From the NCBI RefSeq assembly GCF_029223865.1, contig NZ_CP119520.1, positions 6,758,001 to 6,822,000 on the forward strand: a stretch of 64,000 bases of DNA. The letters are read 5' to 3'. The notes beneath the pieces are model-generated. The model was not told where the DNA came from, ran no database searches, and saw only the letters and a list, made by a program, of their open reading frames with translations. How positions within the stretch are numbered: the stretch's first letter is position 1; each line of letters opens with the position of its first letter. Positions 34,070 to 42,979 of this stretch are shown here, one piece after another. The position numbers and the translations under genes are program-made. Source of the stretch: Telluria mixta (GTDB lineage Bacteria; Pseudomonadota; Gammaproteobacteria; Burkholderiales; Burkholderiaceae_D).

Positions 34070-34625
34070 ACGCGAGGAAGTCGTCGTTGAAGGTGCCGAA
34101 CGTCGTCTCGGGCCGGTGCTTCAGGCCTTCATAGAACGTGTCGATGACCTGGTGCGCGAAGTCGCGGCCGCGCGGGTGCGCCGCGAGCACCGCGTCGCGC
34201 GCCGCCGCCGGGATGGCGTCGATGCCCCGGCCCACCATGTCCATGCCGGCGCCCGCCTGCACGAGACGGACTTCCGGATACAGGTGCTCGGGGATGCCGG
34301 GCGTCGTGTGCAGCGCGATCGCCAGCCAGACTTTGTCGATGTCCTGCTCGCCGATCCCGTGGCCGCGCAGGAAATCGCGCGCCGCGTTCGCACCGTCGAC
34401 CTCGAAGCGCTGCCGGCTGCCGTGGTAGTGCGGCGTAATGCCGATGTCGTGGAACATGGCGGCGGCGTACAGCAGCTCGGGATCGAACGCGAGACCGAGC
34501 TGCCTGCCCAGCAGCGCACCCCACCAGTACACGCGGGCGGAGTGGTGGAACAGCATGTCGCCGGCCGTGTCGCGCACGTACTCCGTGATCTCCCGGGCGA
34601 TGCGGCTGTCGGGCAGCGCGTTCAT
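34008..34625 (-). CDS. HD-domain protein (cyanamide-hydratase-like)
   Basis: 205 residues from the ATG at 34625. The HD metal-binding motif is ELLYAAAMFHDIGITPHYHG, with further candidate ligands in LAIALHTTPGIPEHL. The layout fits the small HD proteins related to cyanamide hydratases and other predicted metal hydrolases. No nucleotide-signalling domain is attached. It overlaps the cupin stop codon (ATGA), so cupin and HD are coupled. Convergent with the flavoprotein gene (62-nt overlap). The physiological substrate is unknown. Confidence 0.82.
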   Translation of the reverse strand: MNALPDSRIAREITEYVRDTAGDMLFHHSARVYWWGALLGRQLGLAFDPELLYAAAMFHDIGITPHYHGSRQRFEVDGANAARDFLRGHGIGEQDIDKVWLAIALHTTPGIPEHLYPEVRLVQAGAGMDMVGRGIDAIPAAARDAVLAAHPRGRDFAHQVIDTFYEGLKHRPETTFGTFNDDFLAFRDPAFQRGNLCSLLLAAHP

Positions 34626-35014
34626 TTCGCCGCCGGGAGCACGAGCTTCTGCTCCCCCTCGTCCAGCACGAACACGGCGAGCAGCGTGGCCGGCTTGTCC
34701 TTGCTGGCGTTGCGGGTCACCTGGTGGCGGGCCCCCGGGTCCTCGTACCAGGACTCGCCCGTGCGGTAGACCTTCGGCGGCGCATCGTCGACGGCGCTGA
34801 CGATCTCGCCGGACAGGACATGCGCATAGATGAAGGACGATTTCGGATGCGTGTGCGGCGGCGACTCGGCACCGGGCGCGAACGACACCTCCACCGCCAC
34901 CAGCGCCTTGCCGGGCACGTTCGGCAGCGCGCGGTGGAACAGGGGTTTCACCGTCTCGTGCGCACCGGCCGCGCCGGCCAGCAGCGCGAGACACAGAGCG
35001 ATCGCGGATTTCAT
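34622..35014 (-). CDS. Secreted cupin-domain protein
   Basis: 130 residues; the signal peptide ends AGAHET near residue 19. Single cupin: ESPPHTHPKSSFIYAHVLSG carries the first metal motif (His-x-His, then a Gly-ended strand), and EDPGARHQVTRNAS carries the second with one His. Such periplasmic cupins are often found beside AhpD-like proteins, as here. Coupled to the HD gene downstream and 10 nt after the carboxymuconolactone-decarboxylase-family gene. Catalytic activity not predicted. Confidence 0.85.
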   Translation of the reverse strand: MKSAIALCLALLAGAAGAHETVKPLFHRALPNVPGKALVAVEVSFAPGAESPPHTHPKSSFIYAHVLSGEIVSAVDDAPPKVYRTGESWYEDPGARHQVTRNASKDKPATLLAVFVLDEGEQKLVLPAAK

Positions 35015-35024
35015 CGCCGTCTCC

Positions 35025-35483
35025 TCAGCGCGCCGCCGTCACGGCGGCCGGCTGGGCGCGGAAGCTGATCGCCATCCGGTTGTACGCGTTCATCAGGCCG
35101 ATGGCGATGGTGAGATCGGCCAGCTGCTGCTGGCTGAACACGGCCGCGGCGGCGGCATATTCCGCATCCGGCACGCCCGTCTCGGCCACCTTCGTTACCG
35201 TCTCGGCCCACGCGAGTGCCGCGCGCTCGGTCGTGTCGAACAGGCTGCCCGCCTCGCGCCACGCCGGCACCAGCACGAGCTTCTCGACATTCACGCCTTC
35301 CTTCAACAGGTCGCGCGAATGCATGTCGATGCAGTAGGCGCAGCCGTTGATCTGCGAGACGCGCAGGTAGACGAGGTCGACGAGCACCTTGGTCAAACCG
35401 CTGTTCATGATGTGGCCGTACACGCCGCCGAGTGCCTTCATGCCGGCCGGGGTGGCCGCGTTGTAATCCATGCGCTGCGTCAT
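35025..35483 (-). CDS. Carboxymuconolactone decarboxylase/AhpD-family protein
   Basis: 152 residues from the ATG at 35483 (AGGAGAAGCAAA upstream). All-helical AhpD core with the redox motif GCAYCIDMHSRDLL (CxxC followed by His), so more likely an alkylhydroperoxidase-like peroxidase than a true decarboxylase. Starts a three-gene unit with the cupin and HD genes and is divergent from a MocR regulator, which probably controls it. Longer upstream starts would run through the MocR promoter and are not supported. Confidence 0.9.
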   Translation of the reverse strand: MTQRMDYNAATPAGMKALGGVYGHIMNSGLTKVLVDLVYLRVSQINGCAYCIDMHSRDLLKEGVNVEKLVLVPAWREAGSLFDTTERAALAWAETVTKVAETGVPDAEYAAAAAVFSQQQLADLTIAIGLMNAYNRMAISFRAQPAAVTAAR

Positions 35484-35580
35484 TTTGCTTCTCCTGGTTG
35501 AACCGAATGAGGACATGATGCGCCGGCTGATGGCCAAAAAACAGTGCCAAGTTTGATCATTTTTAATGTACCATCGGCCG

Positions 35581-36993
35581 ATGACCACCCTGTCCATCGG
35601 CCTCGACCGCGCCAGGAAGACCCCTCTCGCCACGCAGATCTACGCCGCCATCCGTGCCGCCATCGAATCGGGCCAGATCCCGGCCGAGGCGAAACTGCCG
35701 TCGTGGCGCGACCTGGCGGCGCAACTGGGCGTATCGCGCGGCACGGTGCGCATCGCCTACGAACGCCTCGTCGACGAGCAGCTCGCGACGAGCTATGGCG
35801 CTGCCGGCACCCGGGTCAACGGCCGGCCGGCCACGGCAGTCACGTCCGACCGCGCGCCCGACACTTCACCGATCCCCGAGCTGTTCCACAGCTTCGGCGC
35901 GACGCCGCTGCCGTTCCAGATGGGCGTCCCGGCGCAGGATGCGTTCCCTTATAAACTCTGGTCGCGCGTGATGGTGCGCGCGGCCCGGCACACGGCGGCC
36001 AGCCCCGTCGGCTACCCCGATCCGCGCGGCGATCCGGACCTGCGGCGCGAAGTCGCGGCCTATCTCGGCATCGCGCGCGGCATCCGCTGCAGCCCGTCCC
36101 AGGTGCTGATCACGGCCGGCTTCGCGGGCGCGCTGGGGCTCGTCGTGCGCGCGCTCGCGCTGGAAGGCCAGGGCGCGTGGTTCGAGGATCCGGGTTTTCC
36201 GCTGACGCGCACCGCGCTGTCGCTCGCGGGCATGGCGGTGACGGCGGTTCCCGTCGATGCCGACGGGCTGGATGTCGCCGCCGGCATCCGCATGGCGCCG
36301 GATGCGCGGCTCGCCGTCGTCACGCCGGGCCAGCAGGCGCCCCTCGGCATGACGATGACGCTCGCGCGCCGCCGCGCCCTGCTCGACTGGGCCGGCGCCA
36401 ACGACGCCTGGATCGTCGAGGACGACTACCTCAGCGAGCTGCAGCTGGAAGGCCGCGCGGCGCCGGCCCTCGCGTCGCTCGACCAGGGCGGACGCGTGCT
36501 GCACATCGGGACGTTCAGCAAGACGATCAGCCCCGCGCTGCGCCTCGGCTTCCTCGTCGTGCCGGCCGAACTGGCGCGCCGGTTCGGCGACGTCGCGGCG
36601 TGCCTCGCACCGGCGCCCGGCGCGCCCGTCCAGCGCGCCGTCGCCGACTTCCTGCAGGAGGGCCACTACCTGCGCCATTTGCGCCGCATGAAACGTCTGT
36701 ATGCGGCGCGGCGCGAAGCCCTGCTGCGCTGCCTGCGCAAGGAGGCCGCCGATGTGCTGGAGGTGCAGGCGACGGCCGGCATGGCCGTCGTCACGCGCCT
36801 GCGCACCGGGACGTCCGACGTCGATTTGGCCGCGCGCGCCCTGCAGGCCGGCCTCGCACCCGTGCCGCTGTCGCCGTGGTATGTGCATACGCCAGCCACG
36901 TCCGGCCTGCTGCTGGGCGTGACCAACGTCGACGGGCGCCGGCTCGTGGCCGATTGCCGCCGGCTGGCCGGGCTTGCCGCCATGCCAAAATAA
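35581..36993 (+). CDS. MocR-type GntR/aminotransferase transcriptional regulator
   Basis: 470 residues. N-terminal GntR winged helix (TPLATQIYAAIRAAIESGQI, LGVSRGTVRIAYERLVDE) fused to a fold-type-I aminotransferase domain: YPDPRGDPDLRREVAAYLG, IVEDDYLSELQLEG with the PLP-contacting Asp, and HIGTFSKTISPALRLGF with the PLP lysine. MocR proteins use PLP or an amine as effector. An ATG at 35566 would add five residues; neither start has a clear ribosome-binding site. Divergent from the AhpD-like/cupin/HD unit, its likely target. No PLP biosynthesis gene is adjacent, so it is not obviously a PdxR. Confidence 0.9.
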   Translation: MTTLSIGLDRARKTPLATQIYAAIRAAIESGQIPAEAKLPSWRDLAAQLGVSRGTVRIAYERLVDEQLATSYGAAGTRVNGRPATAVTSDRAPDTSPIPELFHSFGATPLPFQMGVPAQDAFPYKLWSRVMVRAARHTAASPVGYPDPRGDPDLRREVAAYLGIARGIRCSPSQVLITAGFAGALGLVVRALALEGQGAWFEDPGFPLTRTALSLAGMAVTAVPVDADGLDVAAGIRMAPDARLAVVTPGQQAPLGMTMTLARRRALLDWAGANDAWIVEDDYLSELQLEGRAAPALASLDQGGRVLHIGTFSKTISPALRLGFLVVPAELARRFGDVAACLAPAPGAPVQRAVADFLQEGHYLRHLRRMKRLYAARREALLRCLRKEAADVLEVQATAGMAVVTRLRTGTSDVDLAARALQAGLAPVPLSPWYVHTPATSGLLLGVTNVDGRRLVADCRRLAGLAAMPK

Positions 36994-37017
36994 TCTACCG
37001 GTTGACGCTTTTAACAA

Positions 37018-37047
37018 TTGACAAGCTGTTGTGCCGTAAGAAATACT
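37018..37047 (+). promoter_or_regulatory. Candidate sigma70 promoter of the ABC efflux operon
   Basis: TTGACA at 37018, 18-nt spacer, AATACT at 37042. The start codon at 37055 would then be at or within a few nt of the transcription start and there is no ribosome-binding site, so the first gene may be read from a leaderless mRNA. Confidence 0.45.
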
Positions 37048-37054
37048 TTTCGGC

Positions 37055-37723
37055 ATGATAGAACTGAGTGCCATCCGCAAGACCTACCGCCTGGGCGGCA
37101 GCGACATCCATGCCCTCGACGGCATCGACCTGCACGTGGCGCGCGGTGAATTCGTCGCCGTGATGGGGCCGTCCGGCTCCGGCAAGTCGACCCTGCTGAA
37201 CGTGCTGGGCGGCCTGGATCGCCCGGACAGCGGCCGCTACCGCCTGGCGCAGGACGAGATCAGCGCCCTCGACGACGATGCCGCGTCCGACGTGCGCAAC
37301 CGCCGCATCGGTTTCGTGTTCCAGTCCTTTCATCTGCTACCGCGCCTGACCGTGCTGGAGAACGTGCTCCTGCCGCAGCGCTATGCGCGCCAGCCCGACC
37401 CGCAGGCGCCCGACCGGGCACGCGCCCTGCTGGAGCGCATCGGCCTCGGCCAGCGCCTCGACCACCTGCCCGGCCAGTTGTCCGGCGGCCAGCTGCAGCG
37501 TGCCGCCATCGCGCGCGCGCTGCTGAACGAGCCGGACCTGCTGCTGGCCGACGAGCCGACCGGCAACCTCGATTCCAACAGTGCGGCCGACGTGATGGCC
37601 CTGCTGCGCGAACTGCATGCGGGCGGCCAGACGCTCGTGATGGTCACGCACGATCCGGCCATCGCCGCAAGCGCGCAACGCACGATCCACCTGCGCGACG
37701 GCCGCGTCGCCGCCCAGCCATGA
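37055..37723 (+). CDS. ABC transporter ATP-binding protein (MacB/LolD type)
   Basis: 222 residues. Walker [10 protein letters not shown] at residues 38-46, [16 protein letters not shown] (Q-loop), [16 protein letters not shown] (signature), [13 protein letters not shown] (Walker B and D-loop), and a His switch in VMVTHDP. The TGNLD extension is typical of MacB/LolD/FtsE ATPases that drive mechanotransmission rather than import. First gene of a four-gene operon with ATGA overlaps (ATPase, double adaptor, lipoprotein adaptor, permease), so it powers efflux or extraction through the permease at 40850. Confidence 0.93.
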   Translation: MIELSAIRKTYRLGGSDIHALDGIDLHVARGEFVAVMGPSGSGKSTLLNVLGGLDRPDSGRYRLAQDEISALDDDAASDVRNRRIGFVFQSFHLLPRLTVLENVLLPQRYARQPDPQAPDRARALLERIGLGQRLDHLPGQLSGGQLQRAAIARALLNEPDLLLADEPTGNLDSNSAADVMALLRELHAGGQTLVMVTHDPAIAASAQRTIHLRDGRVAAQP

Positions 37724-39624
37724 AGCGCCTCGTCCCGCTGCTGGCGTTCGTCGCCATGGCCGCCACGGCCTCGGACACACGCCCCGTTCTTATCTCCGGC
37801 GAAGTGGAAGCCCTGGATTCGCAGACGATCTTCGTGCCGCCGTCGAACACGTCGCCGATCGTCATCCGCAACTTCCTTCCCGAGGGCGCGCCGGTCAGGA
37901 AGGGCGACGTCGTGCTGCGGATCGACTCGGCCAGCACGACCAATATCGACCAGCTCCGGATGGACCGCGAGCGCGCCCGCGCGAAGACCGACAGCGAGAC
38001 GGCCACCCTGGAAGTCGCGGCCATCGAGGCGGAAAAAGCGCTGGTCAACGCCCAGGCCGCGCTGGACAAGGCGAAGGTCGACGCGGCGCTGCCGAAGCAG
38101 CAGATCACGGCGCTGGACTACGACCGCTACCAGGCGGAACTGGGCCGCGCCACACGGGACCTCGCGATCAAGCAGGACAGCCTCAAGAACGCCCGCGCGG
38201 CCGTCGCCCGCCGCAAGGAAGACGGCGCGCTCGAAGTGAAAAAACTGCAGATCAACGAGGCGTTCCAGCTCGCCCAGCTGGCGCAGTCGGAAGTGCGCGC
38301 CACGCGCGACGGCATCGTCGTCCACGGCTACAGCCCGTTCAACGGCGAGCGCATGGACGAGGGCTCCACGGCCTGGCCGGGCAACGCGGCCGGCACGGTG
38401 CTGGGCGACGGCCGCATGGTCGTCACGGCCTGGGTGCTGGAAGCGGACCGCCCGTATCTGCGTGACGGCCAGGCCGTCAACGTGCGCTTCGACGCGCTGC
38501 CGGGCGTCGTCGTGACCGGGAAGCTGGCCGGCATCACGAGTGCGCCGGAAGCGCGGCCGCGCTGGGGGCTCGGCCGCTATTTCCGGGCGCGCATCGCCCT
38601 GCCGGACGACCACGGCCTGCCGCTCGTCGCGGGCATGAGCGTGCTGGTCGAACCGCTGGCGCCCGGCGCCGCGGCTGCGGGCGTCCGGCAGGCGAAGGCC
38701 GCCGCCCCCGCCGCGCTGGCGATCGAAGGCGAGATCGCGTCGCGCCGGACCATGCCCGTGTCGCCGCCGACCATCTCGTATGTCTGGAATTACAAGCTGG
38801 CGTTCCTCGCGCCGGAAGGGACGATGGTGCAGGCCGGGCAGCCCATCGCCGTGTTCGAATCCACGGAGGTGATGAACCAGCTGATCTCGCTGCAAGGCAC
38901 GCTGAAGGAACGCGAGCGGGCGCTGGACAAGCTGCAGCTGGACCAGGCCGAGGCCGACCGCGCCGGCGTGCTGGCGCAGGCCGAGGCGCAAAGCAATGCC
39001 GACAAGGCCGCGCGCAAGGCCACCATGCCGAAGGAACTCATCCGCCGCGTCGACTACGACAAGCTCGTGATCGACCGCGTCGAAAAGGCCCAGCTGGCGA
39101 AGCTGATGCAGGCCCAGTACGAGGCGCAGCGGCGCGCGCGCCAGGCCGAGCGCGCCGGCCTGCAGTCCGACGTGGCGCAGTTGCGGGCAAAGATCGCCGC
39201 CCTGGTCAAGGGCCAGGCGGCGTTGACCGTCGTGGCGCCGCGGCGGGGACTGGTCCTGCACCGTATCGGCTTCAACGGCGAGAAGTTCGCCATCGGCAGC
39301 CAGGTCTTTGTCGGCCTGTCGGTCGCAACCCTGGCCGATCCGGACCAGCTGGGCGTCAACGCCCGGGTGCCGGAAGCGCAGGCCGCCGGCGTACAGGTGG
39401 GCCAGGCGGCACGCGTCGTCGTGGCCGGCACGCGGCAGACACTGGCCGCGCACGTGACCGGTCTGGGACGCGCCTTCCACGGCAAATCGGCGGCGCAGGC
39501 GGCCGTCGTGCGCGACGTGCAGCTCGAATTCGACACGCCCGCGAAAGACCTCAAGCCCGGGGCCGCCGTCCAGGTGGACCTGCTGCCGGGCGCCCCCCGC
39601 CGCATCGCCGGACTTCGACCATGA
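37720..39624 (+). CDS. Double-length HlyD/RND-type periplasmic adaptor protein
   Basis: 634 residues, against about 350-420 for a usual adaptor. Signal peptide [17 protein letters not shown]. The protein contains two adaptor-like units. Residues about 20-320 have a lipoyl-like half (LPEGAPVRKGDVVLRIDS), a coiled coil and the return half (VRATRDGIVVHGYSPFNGER). Residues about 335-630 repeat the plan (EGTMVQAGQPIAVFESTEVM, a long coiled coil rich in Ala/Gln/Glu, LTVVAPRRGLVLHRIGFNGE). Links the inner-membrane ABC permease to an outer-membrane channel. ATGA overlaps on both sides show translational coupling. The fusion or duplication is unusual. Confidence 0.85.
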   Translation: MKRLVPLLAFVAMAATASDTRPVLISGEVEALDSQTIFVPPSNTSPIVIRNFLPEGAPVRKGDVVLRIDSASTTNIDQLRMDRERARAKTDSETATLEVAAIEAEKALVNAQAALDKAKVDAALPKQQITALDYDRYQAELGRATRDLAIKQDSLKNARAAVARRKEDGALEVKKLQINEAFQLAQLAQSEVRATRDGIVVHGYSPFNGERMDEGSTAWPGNAAGTVLGDGRMVVTAWVLEADRPYLRDGQAVNVRFDALPGVVVTGKLAGITSAPEARPRWGLGRYFRARIALPDDHGLPLVAGMSVLVEPLAPGAAAAGVRQAKAAAPAALAIEGEIASRRTMPVSPPTISYVWNYKLAFLAPEGTMVQAGQPIAVFESTEVMNQLISLQGTLKERERALDKLQLDQAEADRAGVLAQAEAQSNADKAARKATMPKELIRRVDYDKLVIDRVEKAQLAKLMQAQYEAQRRARQAERAGLQSDVAQLRAKIAALVKGQAALTVVAPRRGLVLHRIGFNGEKFAIGSQVFVGLSVATLADPDQLGVNARVPEAQAAGVQVGQAARVVVAGTRQTLAAHVTGLGRAFHGKSAAQAAVVRDVQLEFDTPAKDLKPGAAVQVDLLPGAPRRIAGLRP

Positions 39625-40853
39625 GACTTCCGATGCTGCGCCCATATACATTCGCCGCCGCGCTGGCGGCCCTGCTGTCCGGTTGCGGCGGCGTATCGTC
39701 GCCGGCCGGCGGCCCCGTCGAAACGCTGGCGCCGCGCGCGTGGACCGAAACCCTGGAAGCGGACGGCGAGATCCAGGCCGCCGCCAACACGCCGCTGGCG
39801 GTGCCGGGCAGCGGCTGGTCCAGCCGCGTGCTGGTGGACATGGTCCCGGACGGCAGCAGCGTCACGAAAGGCCAGGTCGTGGCCCGCTTCGACGCCCCGC
39901 AGGCACGCGCGGAACTGTCGCAGGCCGACATCGAACTGCTGCGCAAGACGCTGGCAGAGGAAGCCAACCGCCAGAACGCGGCCGTCGAGAAAGGCGTGCT
40001 GGCCGGCGACCGCGCGCGCGTCGAGGACGACCTGGGCCTGTCGCGCCGCTATGCGGGCGTCGACCTGTCCGTCTTCGCCCGCAACACGATCCTCGATGCG
40101 CTGGCCGACGTCGGTTTCCTCACGAAGAAGAGAACGTACCTGGACTGGAAGGGCAGCCAGGTCCAGGCGCGCGCCGCCGCGCAGGACGCCGTGCTGCACT
40201 CGCAGCGCGACAGCGTGGCGCAGAACGCGGCGCAGCAGCGCAGGAGCCTGGACGCGCTGGAACTGGTGGCGCCGCACGACGGCGTGTTCCTGCTGGCCGC
40301 GCGCTGGGACGGCGCCAAGCCCCAGGTCGGCGCCAACCAGATGGCGGGCGAGCCGTTCGGCGCCCTGCCCGACCTCGACAAGCTCGTCGCCCACTTCAGC
40401 GTGGCCGAGGGCCAGGCCTACGGACTCAAGCCGGGCCTGCCGGTGCGCGTGCGCCTGGCCGGCACGGGCACAGAACTGGACCTCACCGTGACGCGGGTCG
40501 GCAGCAGCGCCGGCGTCATTTCGCCCGAGTCGCCCGTCAAGTACAGCGATTTCGACGCCGCCATCGGCACCGAGACGGCGCGCAAACTGGGGCTGAAGCC
40601 CGGTCAGGCGCTGCACGGCACCGTGCACCTCGTGACGAAGGCGGCGGCGCTGACGGTGCCGAACATCGCGCTCGTGCAGGATGGCGCCGCCTACGCCGTG
40701 TACACGGCCGACGGGGGCCGCACCGTGAAGCACAAGGTCGAACTGGGCCGGCGCGGCCCGGTACGCAGCGAAATCAGGAGCGGTCTCGCTTCCGGCGCGC
40801 ATGTCGTGCTTCTTCCTCCGAACGTGCTCCTTCCCCCGAAAGACAAGACATGA
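39621..40853 (+). CDS. Lipoprotein periplasmic adaptor (membrane fusion protein)
   Basis: 410 residues; lipobox ALLSGC near residues 17-22, so anchored by lipid. Lipoyl-like half-motif VPDGSSVTKGQVVARFDAPQ, coiled coil, then ELVAPHDGVFLLAARWDGAK and beta-barrel strands. Second adaptor in the same operon as the double-length one. ATG at 39621 overlaps the previous stop (an ATG at 39633 is also possible). The C-terminus has a short duplication, LLPPNVLLPPKDKT. Probably works with the ABC permease that follows. Confidence 0.87.
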   Translation: MRLPMLRPYTFAAALAALLSGCGGVSSPAGGPVETLAPRAWTETLEADGEIQAAANTPLAVPGSGWSSRVLVDMVPDGSSVTKGQVVARFDAPQARAELSQADIELLRKTLAEEANRQNAAVEKGVLAGDRARVEDDLGLSRRYAGVDLSVFARNTILDALADVGFLTKKRTYLDWKGSQVQARAAAQDAVLHSQRDSVAQNAAQQRRSLDALELVAPHDGVFLLAARWDGAKPQVGANQMAGEPFGALPDLDKLVAHFSVAEGQAYGLKPGLPVRVRLAGTGTELDLTVTRVGSSAGVISPESPVKYSDFDAAIGTETARKLGLKPGQALHGTVHLVTKAAALTVPNIALVQDGAAYAVYTADGGRTVKHKVELGRRGPVRSEIRSGLASGAHVVLLPPNVLLPPKDKT

Positions 40854-42085
40854 ACCGTGCCCTCCTGCTCGAAGCCGTCGCCGAACTGAAGCGCCGCAAA
40901 CTGCGCACCGGCCTCACCCTGCTGGGCATGATCTTCGGCGTGGGCGCCATCGTCGCGATGCTGGCCGTGGGCGAAGGAAGCCGGCGCGAGGCGCTGCGCC
41001 TCGTCGCGGAACTGGGTCTCAACAACGTCATCGTCGAAAGCAAGGGCATCGACGCCGAGCAGTTGAAGGACGTCCGTACCCGCTCCCTGGGCCTGTCCGC
41101 GGCCGACGCGGCGGCGGCGCTGTCCGTCGTACCCGGCGCGCAGTCGGTCGCGCTGAAAAAGGAAATCAAGGTCGATCAGCTGATCGTCGACGACCGCGTC
41201 GTGAGCGGGCGCGCGTTCGCCGTGTCGCCGGCGTATGCGGAACACGGCGCCCTGCAGCTCAAGGCCGGCCGCTGGCTCCTGCCTGCCGACGGCGCGACCC
41301 TGGCCCCCGTCTGCGTGCTGGGCGCGCGCCTGGCGCAGACGCTGTTCGGCGCGGCGCCGGCCGTCGGGCAGCGCGTCAAGGTCAACCACGTGTGGCTGCA
41401 GGTGGTGGGCGTGCTGGCCGACCGCACGCCCAGCAAGGCGGAGTTCGAAGGCGTCAAGCTGGGCCTGGACGACGAGCGCCTGTTCGTGCCGTGGGAAACG
41501 GCACGCGCGCGCTTCGGTTTCCGCCGCATCGAGGACGAAGTGGACGGCATCAGCGTGCGCCTGGACGCCCAGGTCGCGCCGGACGACGCGGCGCGCGTGC
41601 TGCAGGCGGTCATCCACCAGCGGCACGGCGGCGTCGACGACACGAACCTCATCGTGCCCATGGGCCTGTACCGCCAGAACCAGCAGACGCAGCGCATCTT
41701 CACCATCGTCATGAGTTCGATCGCGGCCGTGTCGCTGCTGGTGGGCGGCATCGGCATCATGAACATCATGCTGGCCAACGTGCTGGAGCGGCGGCGCGAA
41801 GTGGGCCTGAAGCGCGCACTGGGTGCGCGCCGCCGCGACGTGGTGGAACAGTTCCTGGCCGAGGCGCTCGTGATCGCGGTCAGCGGCGCCCTGCTCGGCC
41901 TCGTACTGGGCGGCGTCGCGGCCTACAGCATCGCCGCGCTGGCCGGGTGGTCGGTGGCGTGGTCGCCTGTGAGCCTGCTGCTGGCCGTACTGGCATGCGT
42001 GGCGGTCGGGCTCGCGTTCGGCGTCTACCCGGCGCGCCAGGCGGCCGCGCTGGATCCCATCGCCGCGCTGCGCAGCGACGGCTGA
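40850..42085 (+). CDS. MacB-type ABC transporter permease
   Basis: 411 residues. N-terminal helix preceded by AVAELKRRKLRTGLTLLGMI, the FtsX/MacB permease opening; a periplasmic domain follows (about residues 50-275), then three membrane helices with VSLLVGGIGIMNIMLANVLE and RRREVGLKRALGARRRDVVE (coupling helix), ending YPARQAAALDPIAALRSDG. It takes its ATPase from the separate gene at 37055. The operon lacks its own outer-membrane factor, so a TolC-like channel elsewhere is expected. Export substrate unknown (macrolide-, peptide- or siderophore-type cargo are precedents). Confidence 0.92.
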   Translation: MNRALLLEAVAELKRRKLRTGLTLLGMIFGVGAIVAMLAVGEGSRREALRLVAELGLNNVIVESKGIDAEQLKDVRTRSLGLSAADAAAALSVVPGAQSVALKKEIKVDQLIVDDRVVSGRAFAVSPAYAEHGALQLKAGRWLLPADGATLAPVCVLGARLAQTLFGAAPAVGQRVKVNHVWLQVVGVLADRTPSKAEFEGVKLGLDDERLFVPWETARARFGFRRIEDEVDGISVRLDAQVAPDDAARVLQAVIHQRHGGVDDTNLIVPMGLYRQNQQTQRIFTIVMSSIAAVSLLVGGIGIMNIMLANVLERRREVGLKRALGARRRDVVEQFLAEALVIAVSGALLGLVLGGVAAYSIAALAGWSVAWSPVSLLLAVLACVAVGLAFGVYPARQAAALDPIAALRSDG

Positions 42086-42088
42086 CGG

Positions 42089-42538
42089 TCACTTCGCGGC
42101 GCCGCCGTCGACCAGGCGCCCGAAGCGCGCACGCAGGGTCGCGTTCAGCGCGGCGAAGGTCGCCATCGGAGACGTCAGCGACACGCTCACCATCTGGCCG
42201 CGCGCGACGCCGAAGCAGGACGCCATGCCGACATTGTTCACGGTGCTGTCGTTGCAGACCGGTTTGGCCGACGAGGTCTTGCTGGGCAGCGGCATCACCA
42301 TGATGCCGAGGGACGGCGACGCCCCGACGCGCGGCGTGATCGTGCACATGTCGGCGTGCTGCTCGGGCACCTGACCCTTGGCCGGCACGGTCTTGTGTTC
42401 GACCTTCATGACGGCATCGCCGAGGGAGAGCGCCGCGAGCGTTTCCTGGTCGACCAGGCTGCACGGCGCGGGAGCGGCCCAGGCGGCCGCGGGAAAAAGG
42501 CAGGACACCAGCATGACTGCGAGTGGGTGATGGCGCAT
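42089..42538 (-). CDS. Small exported hypothetical protein
   Basis: 149 residues from the ATG at 42538, signal peptide ending AAWAAP near residue 20; a start 22 codons earlier would hide the signal behind Arg/Pro residues. The mature part has four cysteines (PCSLVDQETLAAL, ADMCTITPR, VCNDSTVNN, ASCFGVARG), compatible with two disulfides. The opening PCSLVDQETLAALSLGD is common in small periplasmic proteins of unknown function of this group. Convergent with the ABC operon, 3 nt between stops. No function is assigned. Confidence 0.75.
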   Translation of the reverse strand: MRHHPLAVMLVSCLFPAAAWAAPAPCSLVDQETLAALSLGDAVMKVEHKTVPAKGQVPEQHADMCTITPRVGASPSLGIMVMPLPSKTSSAKPVCNDSTVNNVGMASCFGVARGQMVSVSLTSPMATFAALNATLRARFGRLVDGGAAK

Positions 42539-42611
42539 ATCGGCCCCGTATCGATGGATGAATGAAAAGCGTCCCGGCCGGACTGGCCGGACGGGACGCG
42601 ACACGACGCGT

Positions 42612-42920
42612 TTATACGTGGGTGCACCCGTTCATGCAGGAATTGAACGCCTGGGTTTTCACGTTCTGCGCCTGCTGTTCCGCGTACGCGGGCACGCCGG
42701 CCAGGCAGGCATTCTTCGCCGCCGGATCCGCCAGGCTGTTGCAGTAATTCGTTTGCGCCTGCGTGTAATACGCTTTCGACTGGTTATAGGCATTCTCCGC
42801 GTTCTGCGTGCACGTGGGCAGGCATTGCTCCCAGGTGGCGGCATAGGCGGTCGAGACGACCAGCGCCACGGCGGCGCCAAGCGCCAGGGATTTAAAAGGC
42901 ATTCTGGACAGGAATTTCAT
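42612..42920 (-). CDS. Small six-cysteine exported protein A
   Basis: 102 residues from the ATG at 42920; AAGGAGTG lies upstream. Signal peptide ends STAYAA. The mature part of about 74 residues is helical and has six cysteines in the pattern C-x3-C, C-x11-C, C-x3-C (QCLPTC, NYCNSLADPAAKNAC, SCMNGC) with Ala/Gln/Tyr-rich helices between. The two end CX3C motifs could pair helices in a hairpin. Tandem paralogue of the gene at 42980-43285, 59 nt upstream. I do not recognise the family; function unknown. Confidence 0.8.
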   Translation of the reverse strand: MKFLSRMPFKSLALGAAVALVVSTAYAATWEQCLPTCTQNAENAYNQSKAYYTQAQTNYCNSLADPAAKNACLAGVPAYAEQQAQNVKTQAFNSCMNGCTHV

Positions 42921-42979
42921 ATGACTGCACTCCTTCAAATGTCAAATGTTGACGTTCTTGAGCTGCCGGAAATCCGAAA

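Noticed and set aside
35025..35483. True 4-carboxymuconolactone decarboxylase (PcaC) linked to the PcaR-like box upstream.
   Set aside because: The CxxC-His motif points to an AhpD-like peroxidase, and no other protocatechuate-pathway genes are present.
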